Assembly (NCBI RefSeq): GCF_900112575.1
Contig: NZ_FOMH01000003.1
Coordinates: forward strand, 372,001 to 436,000
Source: Flavobacterium phragmitis
Lineage (GTDB): Bacteria > Bacteroidota > Bacteroidia > Flavobacteriales > Flavobacteriaceae
Direction of reading: 5' to 3'
DNA: 64,000 nucleotides
In this document: in pieces, positions 23,018 through 33,081 of the stretch
Layout of the letters: every line of letters starts with the position of its first letter
How positions within the stretch are numbered: the stretch's first letter is position 1
The notes under the pieces: model-generated
Database searches by the model: none
Seen by the model: only the letters and a program-made list of their open reading frames with translations
What the model was told of the DNA's origin: nothing
Translations under genes and position numbers: made by a program

Positions 23018-24070
23018 TTAAACTAAGTTAGTGTTTTTAAAATTACGTGTAATAAATTCGAATGCCGCATGCATGATATGTCCCATTGATTTGGCATTTT
23101 TAAATTTCATGTCATTGGTATATCGATACAATTCCATTTTAAGTTGGTTTAGATGTTCTTCGGTTGAAATGGTATCATGACACATTATGTTTAGAAGCTT
23201 TTTAATTCTGTTTTCTGCCGAATGGATACGTTTTGCCAATATTGCTCTTTCTTCATCTTTGTATTGAAAAATAGAACGTTCTTCCAGTTTTTCTTTTATC
23301 AGCTGAATCATCGGCGAATTTTCTTTGAAAAACTGCGGACGATATACTTTAAAATTTCCTTCGTAACACTGCTGGTCAAAATCGATTGGACGAATTTTAT
23401 AGACTACCTGATCGAAATCGTGAATCGGGACAATTACATAGTTATAGGCTCTCATATCTCCTAGAAGACGAATCATGCAACGTTCATTAAACTTTACGAA
23501 CTCCTTTGCTATCTGCGCTTTTTCCATTTCAGAACAGTTTTCAAGCAAAGTATCCATAAAAACATCGCCTGGAATTCCAATAATGTGTTCTTCTATCAAA
23601 GTGTCTTTATACACCAGAAAGTTGATTTTGTCTGGAGATAAAATATCTTCCAGTTCTAAACCATAAATTCGGGATGCATCGGCTTTTTTGATGTAAAAAT
23701 GAACGTAGTTATCATTTAGAATGTTTCGAACTTTGATTCTAAAAGGTTTAGAATTTCCAAACGTACAGTAATCAATTGCATCAATATTTAGGTATTGAAT
23801 TATTTCGCTGTTTCCATCGGAATGCAGTAATGAATAAATCCTTTTAAGGTTTAAATCAATTTCATTGCGTTCAAATTCGCTGTAATAAACTCGAATCCAA
23901 AGTGTATCATTATCATGTTTGTCATAAACATTTATAGAACCAGAAAAACGAAGCAAATCATCATAAAACACAGAAACTTTAGAAATACGTTCGTATCGCT
24001 CCAAATAACTTAAAAGTGGCTGCGTTAAAGGATAAGAAGGTTTTTTTAAAACCATTAAAGGCTCGCTCAT
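23018..24070 (-). CDS. unrecognised cytosolic protein with kinase-like motifs
   Basis: 350 residues without signal peptide or membrane segment. I do not recognise the family. A possible protein-kinase-like fold is suggested by a lysine-bearing strand (VHFYIKKA, ~123-130), a catalytic-loop-like GDMRAYN (204-210, compare GDxHxxN of aminoglycoside-kinase-like enzymes) and, 20 residues on, RPIDFDQ (228-233, compare the metal-binding IDFD/DFG). The C-terminal ~90 residues are helical. The motif spacing is right, but glycine-rich-loop evidence is absent, so this is inference. A TAAATTTG -7 box lies at 24088-24095 upstream. Confidence 0.65.
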   Translation of the reverse strand: MSEPLMVLKKPSYPLTQPLLSYLERYERISKVSVFYDDLLRFSGSINVYDKHDNDTLWIRVYYSEFERNEIDLNLKRIYSLLHSDGNSEIIQYLNIDAIDYCTFGNSKPFRIKVRNILNDNYVHFYIKKADASRIYGLELEDILSPDKINFLVYKDTLIEEHIIGIPGDVFMDTLLENCSEMEKAQIAKEFVKFNERCMIRLLGDMRAYNYVIVPIHDFDQVVYKIRPIDFDQQCYEGNFKVYRPQFFKENSPMIQLIKEKLEERSIFQYKDEERAILAKRIHSAENRIKKLLNIMCHDTISTEEHLNQLKMELYRYTNDMKFKNAKSMGHIMHAAFEFITRNFKNTNLV

Positions 24071-24087
24071 TTTGAATATCTTTATTA

Positions 24088-24095
24088 CAAATTTA
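24088..24095 (-). promoter_or_regulatory. candidate -7 box for the 23018-24070 gene
   Basis: The minus strand reads TAAATTTG (TAnnTTTG) 18 bases before ATG 24070. No -33 TTG at normal spacing. Confidence 0.4.
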
Positions 24096-24175
24096 CATCA
24101 ATAGGATTGAATGTTAGAAATTAAAGTAACAAAAATCAAATTGGTTCGTCATACTAAAAACTAAAACCAGAAAAT

Positions 24176-25087
24176 TTGGAAACCATATTAACCATTGAGA
24201 ATCTAAATAAAAGATACGGTCGAATTCAGGCTCTAAAAAATGTATCTTTTTCAATACAAAAAGGTCGTGTTTATGGCATTCTTGGGCCAAACGGCAGTGG
24301 AAAATCTACTACATTAGGAATTGTCCTTAATGTTGTCAATAAATCTTCTGGTAATTACCGCTGGTTTGATGGAAATGTGGAAACGCATGAAGCTTTGAAA
24401 AAAGTTGGAGCCATTATCGAGCGTCCAAACTTTTATCCTTATATGACAGCAGAGCAAAACCTAAAACTGGTTTGCAAAATCAAAAACATCAATTATGCTA
24501 AAGTCAATGAAAAATTAGAGTTGGTTGGTTTAAGCGAAAGAAAAGACAGCAAATTCAGCACCTTTTCTTTAGGAATGAAACAACGTCTAGCGATTGCATC
24601 GGCACTTTTGAATGATCCTGAAATTTTGATTTTAGACGAACCAACCAACGGATTAGATCCGCAGGGAATTCATCAGATTCGAGATATTATTAAAAAAATT
24701 GCCTCTCAGGGAACTACTATTTTATTGGCTTCACATTTATTGGATGAAGTTGAAAAAGTCTGTTCAGAGGTGGTTGTTTTAAGAAAAGGAGAAGTTTTAT
24801 ATTGTGGTTCTGTAGACGGAATGTCATCTAATGAAGGTTTCTTCGAAATTTCTTCAAATGACAATGAGGTTTTAAAATCGGTTCTAAGCAATCTTGACGC
24901 TGTTGGGCAAATAAAAGAAGAAGAGGGAAAAGTTTTGGTTTACTTAAAATCCGAATTATCTGCTTCAGAATTAAATCAGTTTTTATTTTCGAAAAATGTT
25001 GTTTTAAATCATTTGGTAAAACGTAAAAATAGTCTGGAAGCTCAATTTTTAGAATTAACCAAAAACACTAATCCAAAATCCAACTAA
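24176..25087 (+). CDS. ABC-2 type exporter, ATP-binding subunit
   Basis: 303 residues beginning at TTG 24176 (METILTIENLNKRYG); no ATG fits the strand that starts the nucleotide-binding domain, so a TTG start is likely. Walker A is GPNGSGKST (~38), the signature SLGMKQRLAIASALL (~133), Walker B ILILDEPTNGLDPQG (~154) and switch His in LLASHLLDEV. The C-terminal ~80 residues are a regulatory tail of the kind seen in CcmA/BcrA-like subunits. It pairs with the permease gene 3 bases downstream. The substrate is unknown: drug, lipid or peptide export are all possible. Confidence 0.9.
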   Translation: METILTIENLNKRYGRIQALKNVSFSIQKGRVYGILGPNGSGKSTTLGIVLNVVNKSSGNYRWFDGNVETHEALKKVGAIIERPNFYPYMTAEQNLKLVCKIKNINYAKVNEKLELVGLSERKDSKFSTFSLGMKQRLAIASALLNDPEILILDEPTNGLDPQGIHQIRDIIKKIASQGTTILLASHLLDEVEKVCSEVVVLRKGEVLYCGSVDGMSSNEGFFEISSNDNEVLKSVLSNLDAVGQIKEEEGKVLVYLKSELSASELNQFLFSKNVVLNHLVKRKNSLEAQFLELTKNTNPKSN

Positions 25088-25090
25088 GCC

Positions 25091-25927
25091 ATGAAAAGAC
25101 TTATCTCTATAGAATTACAAAAAATCTGGATGAACAAAGCCAGTAAAATATTGACTTTAACTTATTTTATATTACTTTCTTTTATTGCTTTAATTGCCTC
25201 AATTAAATTTGATGTCGGACCTTTTAAATTTCATTTGGCAGAAATGGGAATTTTCAATTTTCCGTTTATCTGGCATTTTAATACTTACATTGCCGCTTGG
25301 CTGAAATTTTTTCTGGCCATTGTAATAGTTTCTATGATGGCTAATGAATATAGCTATGGAACTCTAAAACAAAACCTAATTGATGGTTTGAGTAAAAAAG
25401 AATTCATTTTATCTAAGTTTTTAACTGTAGTCTTGTTTGCTTTTTGTTCGACTATTTTTGTTTTTATAATGAGTCTTATTCTTGGATTAGTTTTTTCATC
25501 TTACAATGAACTAGATGTAATCATAATGGATTTAGATTATCTTTTAGCCTTTTTTGTAAAACTGACAGGGTTCTTTTCGTTCTGTTTATTCTTAGGAATT
25601 TTGGTAAAAAGATCTGCTTTTGCACTTGGTTTTTTATTAGTATGGAGTATTGCTGAAGGTATAATAAAAGGAATTTTAAAATTCAAAATTTTCCCTGAAA
25701 GCAATACTGATGAATATATAATGCAGTTTCTGCCATTAGAATCGATGTCAAATTTAATTATAGAACCTTTCTCTAGATTATCTGTAGTAAAAAATATTGG
25801 AACACAAATTGGAATCGAAACTGATGTTAATTATAGCGTGAATTATTCTGCAGTTTTAATTGTTTCTATCTGGACTTTTTTATTTATCAACTTTTCTTAC
25901 AAACTATTAAAAAATAGAGATTTGTAG
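25091..25927 (+). CDS. ABC-2 type exporter, permease subunit
   Basis: 278 residues with about six hydrophobic segments (ILTLTYFILLSFIALIASI, FFLAIVIVSMMANEYSYG, VVLFAFCSTIFVFIMSLILG, LTGFFSFCLFLGILV and others). ANEYSYGTLKQNLIDGLSKK is the cytosolic coupling motif typical of ABC-2 permeases after the second membrane segment. Start is 3 bases past the ATPase stop, so the two form one exporter operon. Substrate unknown. Confidence 0.87.
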   Translation: MKRLISIELQKIWMNKASKILTLTYFILLSFIALIASIKFDVGPFKFHLAEMGIFNFPFIWHFNTYIAAWLKFFLAIVIVSMMANEYSYGTLKQNLIDGLSKKEFILSKFLTVVLFAFCSTIFVFIMSLILGLVFSSYNELDVIIMDLDYLLAFFVKLTGFFSFCLFLGILVKRSAFALGFLLVWSIAEGIIKGILKFKIFPESNTDEYIMQFLPLESMSNLIIEPFSRLSVVKNIGTQIGIETDVNYSVNYSAVLIVSIWTFLFINFSYKLLKNRDL

Positions 25928-25942
25928 TATATTTGCTATACT

Positions 25943-28276
25943 ATGAATTATTTTAAAAGCCTTTTACTCTTATTACTTGTAAACTTCACATGTATTTGTG
26001 CCAATGCACAAGTAATCACTATAGATGGCGCAAGAACGCCACAGCAATTAGTAGAAAACACTTTAGTTAACAGCTCTTGTCTCGCTATTAGCAATACTGC
26101 TGGTAAGGGAGATGGAACTTTTCCCATTGTACCTATGAGTTATGCTTATTTTAATTCAGGTACAAGCAATTTTCCCTTTTCTGAAGGTGTGGTTTTGAGT
26201 ACCTCTATGGCATCACAAATAGCAGGACCTTATACAGCCTCAATGGGAGGAGGGAGTAATCTTTGGTTAGGAGATTCTGACCTGGATCAAGCTTTAGGAA
26301 TTACTTCTGTGAATGCAACAGTCTTAGAGTTTGATTTTGTTCCTTTAACGGATTTGATTAGTTTCAATTACATTTTTGCTTCAAATGAGTACCAATACGG
26401 CTATCCTTGTTCCTATTCAGATGGTTTTGCTTTTTTAATTAAAGAAGCAGGAACAGGCGACCTTTATAAAAATATAGCTACATTACCTAATACAAATACT
26501 CCCGTATCTTCATTAAATATTCGCCCCACAATTGTACCTGGAAAAGATCGAAATGGAAATGATTATAATGGTTGTCCAGCAGTAAATCAGGAATATTTTA
26601 ATGGATTTAATCCGCCATCTGCACCAATTAATTTTACAGGACAAACCATTGTAATGAATGCTAGAACCAACGTTACACCAGGAAAAACATACCATATTAA
26701 ACTTGTTATCGGCGATGACAGATTTCAATATTACGATTCAGCCGTGTTCTTACAAGCAGGCAGTTTCACGTCAAAAATTGATTTTGGTGAAGATAGAACC
26801 GCAGCAAACAATAATTCTGTCTGTTATGGAGAAACAATACTTTTGGATACAAAACTATCTCCTTCTTATACTTATAAATGGTTTAAAGATAATGTAGAAA
26901 TTATTGGCGCAAACGCTTCATCGTATAGTGCCACAGAAACTGGAAATTATAGAGCAGAAGTGACATTTGCACCATCAACTTGCGCTGTAATGGGAGAAAT
27001 TAAACTTGAATTTGCTCCTGAGATTCTTTCAACAAATACCACATTATTGCAATGTGATGACAACACAGATGGTTTCTCAATTTTCGATTTAACTAAAGTG
27101 AATAATATCGTAAAAAACAATATTTCATCCACTTTGAATGAAGGGTATTATGAAACTTTGGCAGATGCACGAAACAAAACAAATAAGATCACAACACCAC
27201 AAGCCTACATTAACAAATCTCCAAACCAAATTGTATATGCTCGTCTGGAAAATGAATTTGGCTGTTTTATAACGGCAACTGTAACACTGCAAATCGCAAC
27301 AACTTCAATTATAGATCCTGCCCCTATAAATACTTGTGATGAAGACGAAATCCAAGACGGATTTTATCAGTTCAATTTGAATACTGAAGTTACACCAGTA
27401 ATCACAGCTGGTCTTCCGAGTGGATTAACAGCTAATTATTTTTTAACGGCTAACGAGGCATTAACAGAAACAAATCCGCTTCCTAATATCTTTAAAAATA
27501 CTATTGCTTATAATCAAACCATTTATGCCAGAGTGGTAAATGGCCCAGATTGTTATGATGTTGTTCCTGTTCCGCTTGTGGTAAATACTTTTGATCCTCC
27601 AAATTTTGAAGACGAATCAGAATATTTATGTCCAAATAGTACTACAACTCTCACTGTTGATACTGGTTTCAGCAGTTATTTATGGAATACTGGCGAAACC
27701 TCAAATACTATAAATATTAATACAGCTGGAGATTATTCAGTAACAGTAAAAGGTTCTAATGGCTGTGAAAAAACAAAAAACTTCAAAGTTATTTCATCTG
27801 AACCTGCGGTTATTACAAATGCTGTTACTAAAGATTTCTCAGGAAACGATAATTCAGTACTACTCGAATATACGGGAACTGGCGATTATGAATTTTCATT
27901 AGATGGCTTAACTTTTCAAGACAGTCCCATATTTAATGGAGTACCTACAGGAACATACAACGCTGTCGCAAGAGATAAAAATGGCTGTGGTTTGTCAAAT
28001 CTTTTTTTAGTTTATGTCTTAGATTATCCTAGATTCTTTACTCCAAATGGAGATGGTTATAATGATTTATGGTTTATTAAAGATTCTAACCTGCTTCCAG
28101 ATTATACTATTAGTATTTTTGACCGGTACGGAAAATTATTAAAACAAATGAATCAGAATAGTATGGGCTGGACTGGAAACTTTAACGGACAAAAATTACC
28201 TTCAGACGATTATTGGTTTACCCTAACTTTTGTAGACGGCAGAAAAGTAAAAGGTCATTTTAGCCTAAAAAGATAA
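25943..28276 (+). CDS. T9SS type B secreted protein with choice-of-anchor-L domain
   Basis: 777 residues. A signal peptide (ending ANAQ) is followed by a choice-of-anchor-L-type domain at ~20-270 (VNSSCLAISNTAGKGDGTFP, FPFSEGVVLSTSMASQIAG, FNYIFASNEYQYGYPC). Ig-like segments follow (YTYKWFKDNVEIIGANASSY), then a CDDNTDGFSIFDLT module, and a C-terminal T9SS type B sorting domain at ~690-777 (FFTPNGDGYNDLWFIKD ... GHFSLKR). It should be exported by the type IX system to the surface. It starts 15 bases after the ABC permease stop; TATATTTG at 25928-25935 may be its own promoter. A larger relative follows. Confidence 0.87.
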   Translation: MNYFKSLLLLLLVNFTCICANAQVITIDGARTPQQLVENTLVNSSCLAISNTAGKGDGTFPIVPMSYAYFNSGTSNFPFSEGVVLSTSMASQIAGPYTASMGGGSNLWLGDSDLDQALGITSVNATVLEFDFVPLTDLISFNYIFASNEYQYGYPCSYSDGFAFLIKEAGTGDLYKNIATLPNTNTPVSSLNIRPTIVPGKDRNGNDYNGCPAVNQEYFNGFNPPSAPINFTGQTIVMNARTNVTPGKTYHIKLVIGDDRFQYYDSAVFLQAGSFTSKIDFGEDRTAANNNSVCYGETILLDTKLSPSYTYKWFKDNVEIIGANASSYSATETGNYRAEVTFAPSTCAVMGEIKLEFAPEILSTNTTLLQCDDNTDGFSIFDLTKVNNIVKNNISSTLNEGYYETLADARNKTNKITTPQAYINKSPNQIVYARLENEFGCFITATVTLQIATTSIIDPAPINTCDEDEIQDGFYQFNLNTEVTPVITAGLPSGLTANYFLTANEALTETNPLPNIFKNTIAYNQTIYARVVNGPDCYDVVPVPLVVNTFDPPNFEDESEYLCPNSTTTLTVDTGFSSYLWNTGETSNTININTAGDYSVTVKGSNGCEKTKNFKVISSEPAVITNAVTKDFSGNDNSVLLEYTGTGDYEFSLDGLTFQDSPIFNGVPTGTYNAVARDKNGCGLSNLFLVYVLDYPRFFTPNGDGYNDLWFIKDSNLLPDYTISIFDRYGKLLKQMNQNSMGWTGNFNGQKLPSDDYWFTLTFVDGRKVKGHFSLKR

Positions 28277-28419
28277 AAAATCTCTTTAATCGCTGACTTT
28301 TTTTTTAATTTTTCATCTTAAACTTATATTTGAAACAAGAAAGCTTTAAAAAACTCTTAAAATTTCAACTATTTGAAAAGAAAAGACAATCAATCTTAAA
28401 AGAGAATTAAAATATATTC

Positions 28420-28427
28420 TATTTTTG
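28420..28427 (+). promoter_or_regulatory. -7 box for the large T9SS protein gene
   Basis: TATTTTTG matches TAnnTTTG, 41 bases before ATG 28469; it suggests the two T9SS protein genes can be transcribed separately. Confidence 0.4.
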
Positions 28428-28468
28428 GTTTAGGCGATTCAAATCAGTAACAGCCATTTAACAAGCCA

Positions 28469-31400
28469 ATGAAAAAAATATTACCCTTCTTTCTGTTTCT
28501 GCTTTGCATTTTAGATTGTTTCTCACAATTTAGTAAGACTCATTATATTCCACCTTTGATTTCTGTTGATGGACTTGCAAACGATCAATATTTATATATT
28601 TCAACTCCAAGTTTGACAGCTGTAAATTTCAAAATCATAGCCAATAATGGCAACGTAGTCAATGGAGTCGTAAGTAGTACTAATCCTTATTTCTACTATA
28701 TAGCAACAGGAAGTAATACACAATTATTTGCTCCACCAAACAACAATGGAATTGTGTCAGGGCGCGGTTACGTAATTGAAGCCGAGGATTTAATTTATGT
28801 AAGTGTGAGAGTAAATGCTGGATTAGCTCAAAATGGACAATATAGTCATGCTGGTGGCTTAGTTTCTAAAGGAAACAGCGCTCTTGGCACGACTTTTAGA
28901 TTGGGAGCAATGTTAAATCCATTATATGACGAAACATTGTTGAACTTCGCCTCAATCATGGCTACAGAAAACAATACTAAAATCACTATTTCAAATATTC
29001 AAAACGGCACTCAGCTTTTAGATGGAACGGTAATTTCTGGGCCAATATCAGTTACATTAAATAAAAATGAAAGCTATGTATTGGCTTTGAAAAACTACAA
29101 TGATGCCCAGCCTGTTTCAAACAGTTCAAAAATGATTGGAGCATTAGTCCAATCTGACAAATCAGTTGTCGTGAATTCTGGATCATTTGGAGGAAGTAAT
29201 AGTACTGTCATGACAAATCAGGGAAGAGCTTCTGTTCCTGCAGGGAGAGATGTGGGTTTTGATCAAATCGTTTCTCTTGAAAAAACAGGAAAAGAATATA
29301 TATTCATAAAAGGTCTTGGCACCGATGAATTAGAACGTGTATTACTAGTTGCACATTATAATAATACAGACGTTTTTCTTAACGGTTCTTCATCTTCATA
29401 CAAAACACTTAACAGTGGAGAATATGTAGTAATTGACGGAAGCCAATTTGATAATGGAAGTTTATACGTAAAGACATCTGCAAACGTATTTGCTTATCAA
29501 AGTATTGGAGGAACCATACAGCCCGCTAATCAAAATATGTTCTTTGTACCTCCAATAAACTGTGCAACACCAAATACAGTAGATAATATTCCTCAAATTC
29601 AATCTATTGGCAGTAACACTTTTAATGGTTTTCTCAATATTGTAACCGAAAGCGGAGCTACTGTTTCCTTAAACAACTCTCCTATTACAGAATCTCCAAT
29701 TGCAATTCAAGGAACGGCAGATTTCGTACGTTATAATATTCCTAATTTATCTGGAAATATAGCTGTAAAATCAACTAAGCAAATCTATGTTTCTTATTTT
29801 GGGACGAATGGCGCAGCAACTTACGGCGGGTATTATTCAGGTTTTGATTTAAAACCTGAAATTGTCAGCGGTAAAATTACACTCGACAATTCTTCATGCA
29901 TTCCAAATGTATCTTTAAAAATAAATACATTATCCTCTTATGATACTTTTCAATGGTATAAAGATGATGTTCTTATCGTTGGCGAGACTAAAAACAGTTA
30001 CACTCCTACCCAACCTGGTTTTTATCAGGTAAGAGGAAGTATATCGGGTTGTGTTACGAACATTTTCTCTGACAAAATTCCGGTAAGTGAATGCCCCATT
30101 AATCAGGACAATGATTTAGTAAATGACAATATTGACATTGATTATGATAATGACGGAATAACAAATTGTACTGAATCTTATGGAGATTTGCCTATAAATA
30201 TTTCAAACCCACTTTTAGGATTAGTAAAAGTTGGCGCATATTCTAATTCTTTTACTGGTGAAATTACCAATCCTCTGCCGGTCGTAGCACCTGTAAGCGG
30301 AAGCGCAGATGGAAGTTTTATTACCCATATTGCTTCTGGAAAAGGAGCTTCGACGAGTTATTCTCTAAAATTTACAAATCCTATAAACCTGCGTTTAGAA
30401 TACAGCTCGACGGCAAACACTGATGAATTATTAAATCCTGATGCCGAATACATTATTAATTCTGATATTAATAAAACTTTTACTGTTTTAAATCCTGATA
30501 ATCAGTTATTGATTGACACTAATTATGACGGAATATATGAAAGTGGTGTTAAAGAATTTTCTTCTTTCGAAATCCGCTTTCGATTAAATGGAAATGTTCC
30601 TTTACCAGCGGGAACTGGTACATTCAAATTCCAGTCTTATCAAACTCAATCTTTTAAAATCACCCATAAAAATCTAGTTGATACTGCTGCAAACAAATCA
30701 GCATTTAAACTTGTTGCTACTTGCGTGCCTAAAGATACTGATGGAGATGGAATCCCTGATCAATTGGATTTAGATTCAGACAATGATGGCATTCCAGACT
30801 TAATAGAATCGCAAATACAGCCAAAACCATTATCTAACACAGACGCTAATTTAGACGGATTAGACGATATTTTTGTCTTATCGGCTAGTCCTTTAGATAC
30901 TGATCAAGACGGAATTCCAAACTATCTTGATTTAGATAGTGATAACGATGGAATATATGATTTGGTAGAATCTGGTAGCAATGCTCCCGATGCAAATAGA
31001 GATGGAGTGATTGATACTATGGATTTTGGAACCAACGGATTATCAAATTCTCTAGAAACCAGTCCCGATAATGGTATTTTAAAATATACTGTTTTGGATT
31101 CTGATAATGACGGCATAAAAAATTATACAGAACTTGACAGCGATGACGATGGCTGTAATGATGTTATTGAAGCCGGTTTTACAGATCCAGATTTTGACGG
31201 TCAGTTAGGAAAGGCTCCAGTAATTGTAGATTCTTTCGGAATTGTAACCAGCAGAACTGATGGATATACCGCACCAAATGGGAATTATATTATTGCAACT
31301 CCAATTATAATTACAAAACAACCCGAAAATCAAACCATTTGTGAATTGGAAAAAGCAATTTTCTCTGTAGAATCCAATGCCGACAGTTTCCAATGGCAGT

Positions 31401-32959
31401 TCTCAACTGATGGCGGCACTATTTGGAATGCTTTAACTGAAAATACGGTTTATACTGGAACCAAAACCAACGCTTTGACGATTCAGAAAACAAGCAACAC
31501 AATGAATGGTTATCAATATCGTGTGCTTTTAAATAGAATCAATAATGCTTGTGGATTGACTTCGGCAAATTCTGTGACGTTAAAAATTCTAGCACTTCCA
31601 GTATTAAATTCTCCTGTTACAATTGTACAATGTGATGATGATACCGATGGCATTTCAAATTTTAATATAACGGAGAAAAACAGCTTTGTTTCCGCCAATG
31701 CTTCAAACGAAACTTTCTCTTATTACACTACTTTAGCTGGAGCCAATACAAAAGATGTCACAGCATTAATTTCAAATCCTCTTGCTTTTACAAGCAATAA
31801 CAAAAGTATCTGGACAAGAGTTGAGAATTCAAATGGATGTTTTTCTGTTGCGCAATTAAATCTGGTAGTTTCAACTACACAAATTGACCCTGCTTTTAAA
31901 AGATTATTTACTGTTTGTGATGATTCAGTCGAAAATATAAGTGCAGATACAGATGGTATTGCAACCTTTGACTTTAGCAGTGTGACTAAGGAAATTGAAG
32001 CAATGCTTCCTTCCGCAAGTATCAATTATTCAATAAAGTATTATGCAAATGAAATAGATGCTTTTGCAGAAACTAACGCAATACCAAATCCTTCTAATTA
32101 TAGAAATTCGACACCAAATCAACAGAATATCTGGATAAGAGTCGACAGTAATCTAGATAATGCTTGTTTTGGAATAGGACCATTTATAACATTAAAAGTA
32201 AATGCAAAACCCAATATAGATATCAATATCGACAAGAGTGATGACGGATTGGTTTGTTCCAATTTGCCAACCTTTTATATTAAACTTGATGCAGGAATCA
32301 TCGGAAATATCCCAGCCAGTACATACACTTATGTCTGGTCTAAAAATGGAAGTATAATTCCGGGAGAAACAAATGAAACTTTAGATGTTAATGAAGAAGG
32401 AAAATATACCGTAGAAGTTTTTACAAAAGATGAAACCAGTTGCAGTAGAACTCGAACCATTACTGTAACTGCTTCGGATATTGCACATCTCGATTCTGTC
32501 TCCATATCGGATTTATCAGACTTCAATACAGTCGAAGTAAATGTTTCGGGAACAGGAAATTATGAATATAGTATTGATGATCCAAACGGTTCTTTTCAAG
32601 ATTCGAACTACTTTGAAAATGTTCGTGCTGGAATACATGAGCTTTATATCAATGATAAAAATAAATGCGGAAAAATATCCAAAACTATTGCTGTACTTGG
32701 AATTCCTAAGTTTTTCACACCAAATAATGATGGTCATAATGATTATTGGAATATACAAGGAGCCGATGACGTTTTTAACACAGGAGCAAAAATCCTTATT
32801 TTCGATCGATATGGTAAATTAATCAAGCAGATTTTAGCTTCTGGCAATGGCTGGGATGGAACGTATACTGGAAGCCCAATGCCCGCAGATGATTATTGGT
32901 ACACTATAAAACTGGAAGATGGACGAGAAGTAAAAGGACATTTTAGTTTGAAAAGATAA
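28469..32959 (+). CDS. giant T9SS type B surface protein with TSP3-like calcium repeats
   Basis: 1496 residues. After the signal peptide (ending CFSQ), residues ~20-470 resemble the IgGFc-binding-protein N-terminal domain ([35 protein letters not shown]). An Ig-like part ([18 protein letters not shown]) precedes thrombospondin type 3-like repeats at ~750-910 ([38 protein letters not shown]) that should bind calcium. Further modules [16 protein letters not shown] and [22 protein letters not shown] match those of the preceding gene. The C-terminal ~85 residues are a T9SS type B sorting domain ([17 protein letters not shown] ... GHFSLKR). Probably a surface adhesin or matrix protein. Confidence 0.87.
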   Translation: MKKILPFFLFLLCILDCFSQFSKTHYIPPLISVDGLANDQYLYISTPSLTAVNFKIIANNGNVVNGVVSSTNPYFYYIATGSNTQLFAPPNNNGIVSGRGYVIEAEDLIYVSVRVNAGLAQNGQYSHAGGLVSKGNSALGTTFRLGAMLNPLYDETLLNFASIMATENNTKITISNIQNGTQLLDGTVISGPISVTLNKNESYVLALKNYNDAQPVSNSSKMIGALVQSDKSVVVNSGSFGGSNSTVMTNQGRASVPAGRDVGFDQIVSLEKTGKEYIFIKGLGTDELERVLLVAHYNNTDVFLNGSSSSYKTLNSGEYVVIDGSQFDNGSLYVKTSANVFAYQSIGGTIQPANQNMFFVPPINCATPNTVDNIPQIQSIGSNTFNGFLNIVTESGATVSLNNSPITESPIAIQGTADFVRYNIPNLSGNIAVKSTKQIYVSYFGTNGAATYGGYYSGFDLKPEIVSGKITLDNSSCIPNVSLKINTLSSYDTFQWYKDDVLIVGETKNSYTPTQPGFYQVRGSISGCVTNIFSDKIPVSECPINQDNDLVNDNIDIDYDNDGITNCTESYGDLPINISNPLLGLVKVGAYSNSFTGEITNPLPVVAPVSGSADGSFITHIASGKGASTSYSLKFTNPINLRLEYSSTANTDELLNPDAEYIINSDINKTFTVLNPDNQLLIDTNYDGIYESGVKEFSSFEIRFRLNGNVPLPAGTGTFKFQSYQTQSFKITHKNLVDTAANKSAFKLVATCVPKDTDGDGIPDQLDLDSDNDGIPDLIESQIQPKPLSNTDANLDGLDDIFVLSASPLDTDQDGIPNYLDLDSDNDGIYDLVESGSNAPDANRDGVIDTMDFGTNGLSNSLETSPDNGILKYTVLDSDNDGIKNYTELDSDDDGCNDVIEAGFTDPDFDGQLGKAPVIVDSFGIVTSRTDGYTAPNGNYIIATPIIITKQPENQTICELEKAIFSVESNADSFQWQFSTDGGTIWNALTENTVYTGTKTNALTIQKTSNTMNGYQYRVLLNRINNACGLTSANSVTLKILALPVLNSPVTIVQCDDDTDGISNFNITEKNSFVSANASNETFSYYTTLAGANTKDVTALISNPLAFTSNNKSIWTRVENSNGCFSVAQLNLVVSTTQIDPAFKRLFTVCDDSVENISADTDGIATFDFSSVTKEIEAMLPSASINYSIKYYANEIDAFAETNAIPNPSNYRNSTPNQQNIWIRVDSNLDNACFGIGPFITLKVNAKPNIDINIDKSDDGLVCSNLPTFYIKLDAGIIGNIPASTYTYVWSKNGSIIPGETNETLDVNEEGKYTVEVFTKDETSCSRTRTITVTASDIAHLDSVSISDLSDFNTVEVNVSGTGNYEYSIDDPNGSFQDSNYFENVRAGIHELYINDKNKCGKISKTIAVLGIPKFFTPNNDGHNDYWNIQGADDVFNTGAKILIFDRYGKLIKQILASGNGWDGTYTGSPMPADDYWYTIKLEDGREVKGHFSLKR

Positions 32960-33026
32960 CTTTTTAATAAATTCCAATTTTAAAAAATCCAAATTCCAAA
33001 TTCCAAACAAAAACATTAAAAAAAAG

Positions 33027-33064
33027 AAATCCCAAACTCCTAATTGGAATTTGGGATTTTTTAT
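33027..33064. terminator. bidirectional terminator between the T9SS gene and typA
   Basis: AAATCCCAAA (33027-33036) pairs with TTTGGGATTT (33050-33059), with a T run on the plus side and an A run before it that gives Ts on the minus strand. Inner bases TCC/GGA extend the stem. It serves both convergent genes. Confidence 0.8.
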
Positions 33065-33081
33065 TTAGAATTTAAAACTGA

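Noticed and set aside
30922..31116. Short open frames antisense to the large T9SS genes and other long genes
   Set aside because: They are shadows of strongly coding frames, lack start signals and have no recognisable product.
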